Source of the DNA: Clostridia bacterium
GTDB taxonomy: Bacteria > Bacillota > Peptococcia > DRI-13 > DTU073
Assembly: GCA_028709105.1 (NCBI GenBank)
Contig: JAQVYD010000045.1
Span: 1-9,388, forward strand
Direction: 5' to 3'
DNA: 9,388 nucleotides
Positions 6,209 through 9,388 of the stretch are shown piece after piece. The position numbers and the translations under genes were made by a program. Position 1 is the stretch's first letter. Every line of letters starts with the position of its first letter. The notes beneath the pieces were generated by a model. The model did no database searches, was not told the origin of the DNA, and saw nothing but the letters and a program-made list of their open reading frames with translations.

Positions 6209-8101
6209 TTAATATCCCAGTGTAGCTGTTTTTAAAAGACGATAGTTACTGCCTTGAATCTGCTTAAAGCCAAGTTTATCTAACTGTAAAAGCGGAGCAA
6301 ACCATAAGTTCATTGTTACCTCAGCCTTTCCGGTAATTATAGCCGCATGATTTTTTAATTCAAAATCAGGTTCAACTTGCCTGAGATTGATCTGTATCAG
6401 TTGTCTCATCCTCTCTAACTGTGGTTTTTCCCTTTGCAACAGCAGCAATAACCTTAAATGATCGGCATAAGACAAACGAACTGCTGCTTTTTCCAAACTT
6501 GCACAAAGAGGGACATTCTTGCCCCCATACATAGCAAGCAGATCTTTTGTTGCGTAGATAAATCCTTCCACTAAGGCTTTCCCTAACCTTACCGTAAAAG
6601 AAGGCAGCGGATTAAGAAAAAATGAATCTACGGCATTAAGAGCAAAGCGCATACTCCAAATTCGGAAAAAAACCTGAGAAATATTGAGTCGCTCATTTTT
6701 ATTTCCACAAAGGAGATATTCCACTTCACCTTGCTCAAAATAATGACCACGTTTCACCGGAGAAGTAACAAAGGTATATTTATCCAGGATATACTCCGTA
6801 AAATACATTTTATCCTTACCACTTCGGGCAATCTGCTGAATTTGCTGATTCATTTCATAAAGATAATTAAAAATATTTGTCCCCGTATTTTCTGCAAAGT
6901 CATTATCCCCGGATAATTTTTCCATTTGCTCGTCAAACTCTAACTCTGTAAGGCCAGCTGTTTTGCCCTCGGAACTTTTCTGATTAGCCTCGGCAAAATA
7001 CTCCGGCTTAATTAATAAAGTAACTGGATTATCTGCAGAAATTTCCCGACCCATCAGCTTTTCTAAAGCTTGAGCCAACCTATCTTTAGCCTCAATCTCT
7101 TTTTTAGAAAGAGGATCCGGTGCTGCAGCTTTTTCGGCAAAATCTAACGGCTCCAAAGGACGTAACTGCTCGTAAAGAAACATCTTTTGATTATATAAAG
7201 CGATTTCCCTTGCCCTATCTTTTTTATCCAAACTAGCACTTTCTTTTTCCAAAGAAGCAATTTGCTTTAAGATTCCTTGATTAAATTCCAGATCTGCTTG
7301 AAGCTGCGCTAATTTTTCTTTTAATTTTTCTAAATCCTCTTCATTCTCAACCCTCTGTACATTTACTAAAGCTTCCTGTTCCTCAGCTAATAAAAACTTA
7401 TTGGTTTCTTCCTTTATTTCCGTAATTTGAGCATTAGCTAACTCCGTTTTTTCTTGAGTTTTCTGTGCTAATTTCATTAATTTCCCCACACCACTTTTGA
7501 TATTTTCGACGGTCACTATTTTCTCTATGACACTACCTTTAGCCAAAGCTGTTACTTTCTTTATTTCACTATTTAATACGTCTTTGCTCTGCTCAATTTT
7601 TTTAAAATCACGCGAAGCGTCTTTACCTACATTTAACAAATCAGCTTTTTTATCAAAAGACCCTTTTAAAAAAACATCAACCACATTTTCTGTAAGCAAA
7701 AGAGGTCCTTTATATTTCATATATTGGCGTATCTGCTCCTTAAAAACAACATCATTCAACATACTTTTCTGAGCAATACTACTAATTTCTACCTTCTCAA
7801 TTTTATAGTTAATAAAATTAAAGTTTTTATGTCGCTCGAGAAGATTAACCCGAAAATATCTTTCTAATTCTTCCTCTTTAACTCCGGGGGCCACACCATA
7901 TAAACCAAATTGCCCCACTAATTCCGTATCATATTCTGCTAAAACAGAACGCACCGCAGTATCAAGAGCATTCTCAACCTTTCTTTCAGCCACCATTACT
8001 CTACAAAGATCAATAATCAACCCAGCGAACATCAGCAAGGCTGTAAAAATTATAATCAAGAAAACAGAAATAACGCCCTTCTTATTGTTATAAACCTTCA
8101 T
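6209..8101 (-). CDS. DUF5702-like Tad-locus protein with coiled-coil region (630 aa)
   Basis: The N-terminus KKGVISVFLIIIFTALLMFA is a membrane segment (about 10-32) followed by DLCRVMVAERKVENALDTAVRS and LVGQFGLYGV, the conserved opening of DUF5702-like proteins from Firmicute Tad loci, which resemble TadG in topology. A Lys/Glu-rich region at about 160-350 has heptad-like character and is probably coiled coil. The conserved C-terminal half includes EYLLCGN at 461-467, the ALNAVDSFF helix, and SYADHLRLLLLLQ at about 544-556. It lacks Glu at +5 after Gly9, so it is probably an N-terminally anchored protein, not a processed pseudopilin. The bulk should face outside. The ribosome binding site is weak (GAGAAG about nine bases before the ATG). 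The gene sits 15 bp before the long TadE-like gene, so the two are cotranscribed. Its role in pilus assembly is unknown. Confidence 0.82.
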   Translation of the reverse strand: MKVYNNKKGVISVFLIIIFTALLMFAGLIIDLCRVMVAERKVENALDTAVRSVLAEYDTELVGQFGLYGVAPGVKEEELERYFRVNLLERHKNFNFINYKIEKVEISSIAQKSMLNDVVFKEQIRQYMKYKGPLLLTENVVDVFLKGSFDKKADLLNVGKDASRDFKKIEQSKDVLNSEIKKVTALAKGSVIEKIVTVENIKSGVGKLMKLAQKTQEKTELANAQITEIKEETNKFLLAEEQEALVNVQRVENEEDLEKLKEKLAQLQADLEFNQGILKQIASLEKESASLDKKDRAREIALYNQKMFLYEQLRPLEPLDFAEKAAAPDPLSKKEIEAKDRLAQALEKLMGREISADNPVTLLIKPEYFAEANQKSSEGKTAGLTELEFDEQMEKLSGDNDFAENTGTNIFNYLYEMNQQIQQIARSGKDKMYFTEYILDKYTFVTSPVKRGHYFEQGEVEYLLCGNKNERLNISQVFFRIWSMRFALNAVDSFFLNPLPSFTVRLGKALVEGFIYATKDLLAMYGGKNVPLCASLEKAAVRLSYADHLRLLLLLQREKPQLERMRQLIQINLRQVEPDFELKNHAAIITGKAEVTMNLWFAPLLQLDKLGFKQIQGSNYRLLKTATLGY

Positions 8102-8123
8102 TTACTTATCTTCTCTTTCTGAG

Positions 8124-8169
8124 TTTTCGAGGTCTCGAAATTCGAGGTTCGATATTCGAACCTCGAAAA
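8124..8169. repeat. Nested TTCGAGG palindrome cluster between pilin and DUF5702-like gene
   Basis: A 46-bp stretch is built from overlapping inverted repeats of one unit, TTCGAGG/CCTCGAA. The longest has 12-bp perfect arms at 8141-8152 and 8156-8167 with a 3-base loop. A second has 7-bp arms at 8125-8131 and 8134-8140. An outer pair, TTTTCGAGGT at 8124-8133 and ACCTCGAAAA at 8160-8169, is also perfect over 10 bp. A fourth pair is at 8134-8139 and 8141-8146. These pairings exclude one another in part. No U-run follows, so it is not a simple terminator. A REP-like repeat, an RNase-resistant mRNA structure or a protein-binding site are all possible. Confidence 0.75.
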
Positions 8170-8189
8170 TTTAAGGAATCATGCAAGAC

Positions 8190-8211
8190 GGAACGGTGAG
8201 GACACCGTTCC
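8190..8211. repeat. Hairpin directly after the pilin stop codon
   Basis: Perfect 9-bp arms GGAACGGTG (8190-8198) and CACCGTTCC (8203-8211) enclose a 4-base loop. The stem abuts the pilin stop codon at 8214-8212. On the minus strand it is followed by GTCTTGC, not by a U-run, so efficient intrinsic termination is not expected. A position directly behind a likely highly expressed pilin suggests 3'-end stabilisation of a processed transcript, which is inference. Confidence 0.7.
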
Positions 8212-8424
8212 CTACTTCGTGTTCGGTGTAGTCGGTTCACCTACATTTAGTGATTCATCAATGATCTCGGTATCAAAAACTTTATCTGTAGCCACTCTGA
8301 CAAAATTGGTTATTTGACTCCTAAACAAGAGTGCTACACCTACCAAGACAGCAACAATAATTACTATTTCCACAGTCCCCATGCCACTTTCCTCATGCCA
8401 TAATCTCTTTAACAATTTGCGCAT
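8212..8424 (-). CDS. Flp1-like type IVb pilin (70 aa)
   Basis: This is the likely structural subunit of the Tad/Flp pilus. The basic 14-residue leader MRKLLKRLWHEESG ends at the predicted prepilin-peptidase site; Met15 would become +1 and Glu19 is +5. A single hydrophobic helix, about residues 18-34 (VEIVIIVAVLVGVALLF), forms the pilin core. The short polar tail is typical of Flp-family pilins, and the total length is normal. The ATG at 8424 is preceded by the purine-rich AAAGGGGGTGG. The gene lies between the tadC-type gene and the DUF5702-like gene, its usual neighbourhood in Firmicutes. It is flanked on both sides by perfect RNA hairpins, which could uncouple its abundance from the machinery genes. 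A minor pilin role cannot be excluded, as no other Flp gene is in view. Confidence 0.9.
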   Translation of the reverse strand: MRKLLKRLWHEESGMGTVEIVIIVAVLVGVALLFRSQITNFVRVATDKVFDTEIIDESLNVGEPTTPNTK

Positions 8425-8524
8425 CCCGCCACCCCCTTTCCAAACTTACCCCTAACTCTTTACACTCAGGTTAAACAAAGTACTTATCTAAAGAACTTTC
8501 TTAAAGTCTTATACTCCAACCTTG

Positions 8525-8550
8525 AATAGAGCGAAGTGCTTCGCTCTATT
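8525..8550. repeat. Perfect 12-bp hairpin at the tadC-type stop, upstream of the pilin gene
   Basis: Arms AATAGAGCGAAG (8525-8536) and CTTCGCTCTATT (8539-8550) are perfect complements with a 2-base gap; the RNA loop would open to four bases or more. The stem includes the first base read as the end of the tadC-type stop codon (8552-8550). On the minus strand the following bases are CAAGGTTGG, so there is no U-tract. It could be a processing or stabilising structure between tadC and the pilin, or a weak attenuator. No clear sigma-A promoter is visible in the 100 bp between it and the pilin gene. Confidence 0.7.
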
Positions 8551-9388
8551 TACAGTCCCCTTAAAGCCAAGATCGCCGGCGTAGCCGTAATTAAAAGTAT
8601 CGCGATAAACATTAACATCATTGGTAACAACAACTTAGTCGAAGCTTCTTCACCCAACCGTTTAGCCGCATTTTTCCTCATTTCCCAACATTCATTGGCC
8701 TGCAGCCTTAAGATCGGCACCAATTCCGAACTGCCTTTTTTCATATTCTGTAATACCACCGCTGTAAACCTTGTTATTTCCGGAACTCTACATCTTCTAG
8801 CAAAATCCTCAAAAGCTTGAAATTCAGGTTTGCCCCTGTGAATATCCTGCATAACTGCTGCTACTTCTTCATAAAAAGGTGTCTGTTTTTGATTATTGAG
8901 CACAATCTTTTCCCAGGCTTTAGTTATCGTCATCCCTGCGTTAATGAGCAAAGTAAGCTTATTTAAAAAACCAGGGAAATCTAGGCGCATAAACAAATTT
9001 CTTTGGGCTATTTTCTTTTTTAATTCATAATCAGGGGCAAAAAAAACGGCGATAAGTACTACTACAGAAAAAACACTCATCATTAAATCTACCTCGCCCC
9101 TTGCCGTAAGCAGAAAGGACAAAAGAAGCAAACCCAAAAGAAAATAACCTAATTTGTTAGCCCAAGATACCTGAAGATAATAGCGCGCCTCTTTATAACC
9201 ATAGAGCTCTGCTAATTTATTATATAAACCCAAATCATAAGAGGTTTTATATGGATAATTTACAGCTTGCAGAAGAAAATGACCCATGGGCAAAAAGCTT
9301 TCTCGCAAAGGATAATCCTTAGCTTCAAGCTGTTGAAAAAATTCCTTATATTTATTTTTAGATTTGCAGTATAAAAAAACAAGAAAAA
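8550..9388 (-). CDS. tadC: TadC-type type II secretion F family membrane protein (N-terminus beyond window edge)
   Basis: An inner-membrane platform protein of the Tad pilus machine, expected to pair with TadB and the TadA/CpaF ATPase. The frame is open to the right edge, so about 279 residues are visible and the true start is outside. The edge begins with a hydrophobic FLVFLY stretch, probably the end of the first membrane helix. A pair of membrane segments follows (roughly 9100-9150 and 9040-9090). The T2SSF domain begins at DFPGFLNKLTLLINAGMTI and includes RCRVPEITRF and QNMKKGSSEL. It ends with GEEASTKLLLPMMLMF and a final membrane helix. These last motifs favour TadC over TadB. A TTG at 9308 could be read as a start, but conserved-looking hydrophobic sequence continues upstream of it. 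A perfect hairpin overlaps its stop. Confidence 0.88.
   Translation of the reverse strand, partial: FLVFLYCKSKNKYKEFFQQLEAKDYPLRESFLPMGHFLLQAVNYPYKTSYDLGLYNKLAELYGYKEARYYLQVSWANKLGYFLLGLLLLSFLLTARGEVDLMMSVFSVVVLIAVFFAPDYELKKKIAQRNLFMRLDFPGFLNKLTLLINAGMTITKAWEKIVLNNQKQTPFYEEVAAVMQDIHRGKPEFQAFEDFARRCRVPEITRFTAVVLQNMKKGSSELVPILRLQANECWEMRKNAAKRLGEEASTKLLLPMMLMFIAILLITATPAILALRGL

Noticed and set aside
7497..7772. Plus-strand 91-codon frame opposite the DUF5702-like gene
   Set aside because: It is Phe/Ser/Thr-rich, as expected from the antisense of Lys/Glu-rich coiled-coil codons, and has no independent support.
8525..8550. Perfect palindrome considered as an intrinsic terminator of tadC
   Set aside because: No U-run follows on either strand in the right position, so it is listed only as a hairpin/repeat.
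9306..9308. TTG as the translational start of the TadC-type protein
   Set aside because: The frame stays open to the window edge and continues with a plausible membrane segment, so the gene is treated as truncated by the window rather than starting here.

Overview
The window reads as chromosome from a low-to-mid-GC Gram-positive anaerobe, most likely a clostridial or Peptococcaceae-type Firmicute. This rests on strong GGAGG-type ribosome binding sites, the Firmicute-style Tad/Flp accessory proteins (DUF5702-like and DUF6382-like) and a clostridial-style PAS/sigma-54 activator. No rRNA or other taxonomic marker is present, so the assignment is inference. Every gene I can support lies on the minus strand, so transcription runs from high to low coordinates. 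I see no tRNA, rRNA, CRISPR array, transposase or phage gene.

Region 1 (9388 down to about 3631) is the distal part of a Tad (tight adherence)/Flp type IVb pilus locus. In transcription order it holds: a TadC-type inner-membrane platform protein cut by the window edge; a 70-residue Flp1-like pilin; a 630-residue DUF5702-like protein; two TadE-like pseudopilins of 339 and 190 residues; and a DUF6382-like protein with two C-terminal membrane segments and no FHA domain. The pilin and both TadE-like proteins carry a Gly followed by Glu at +5, as expected for processing by one prepilin peptidase. The ATPase, TadB and peptidase genes would be expected beyond the right edge. The pilin gene is flanked by perfect inverted repeats: a 12-bp stem touching the tadC stop, and a 9-bp stem plus a nested 46-bp TTCGAGG palindrome cluster after the pilin stop. 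None has the U-tract of an intrinsic terminator, so they look like mRNA processing or stabilising structures, or small repeat elements.

Region 2 (3497 down to 1) is a separate regulatory and catabolic unit. A PAS-PAS-AAA+-HTH sigma-54 activator ends in a good intrinsic terminator. After it, a canonical -24/-12 (GG-N10-GC) promoter lies about 110 bp before a D-2-hydroxyacid dehydrogenase gene. That gene is followed 39 bp later by the first 37 codons of a dihydroorotate dehydrogenase/PreA-like gene. The simplest model is that the activator senses a metabolite through its PAS domains and switches on the dehydrogenase-PreA operon. The substrate cannot be read from this window.

The only stretch over 300 bp without a gene is 1147-1484. 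It holds the activator's terminator, the sigma-54 promoter, two candidate upstream activator dyads and a leader hairpin.
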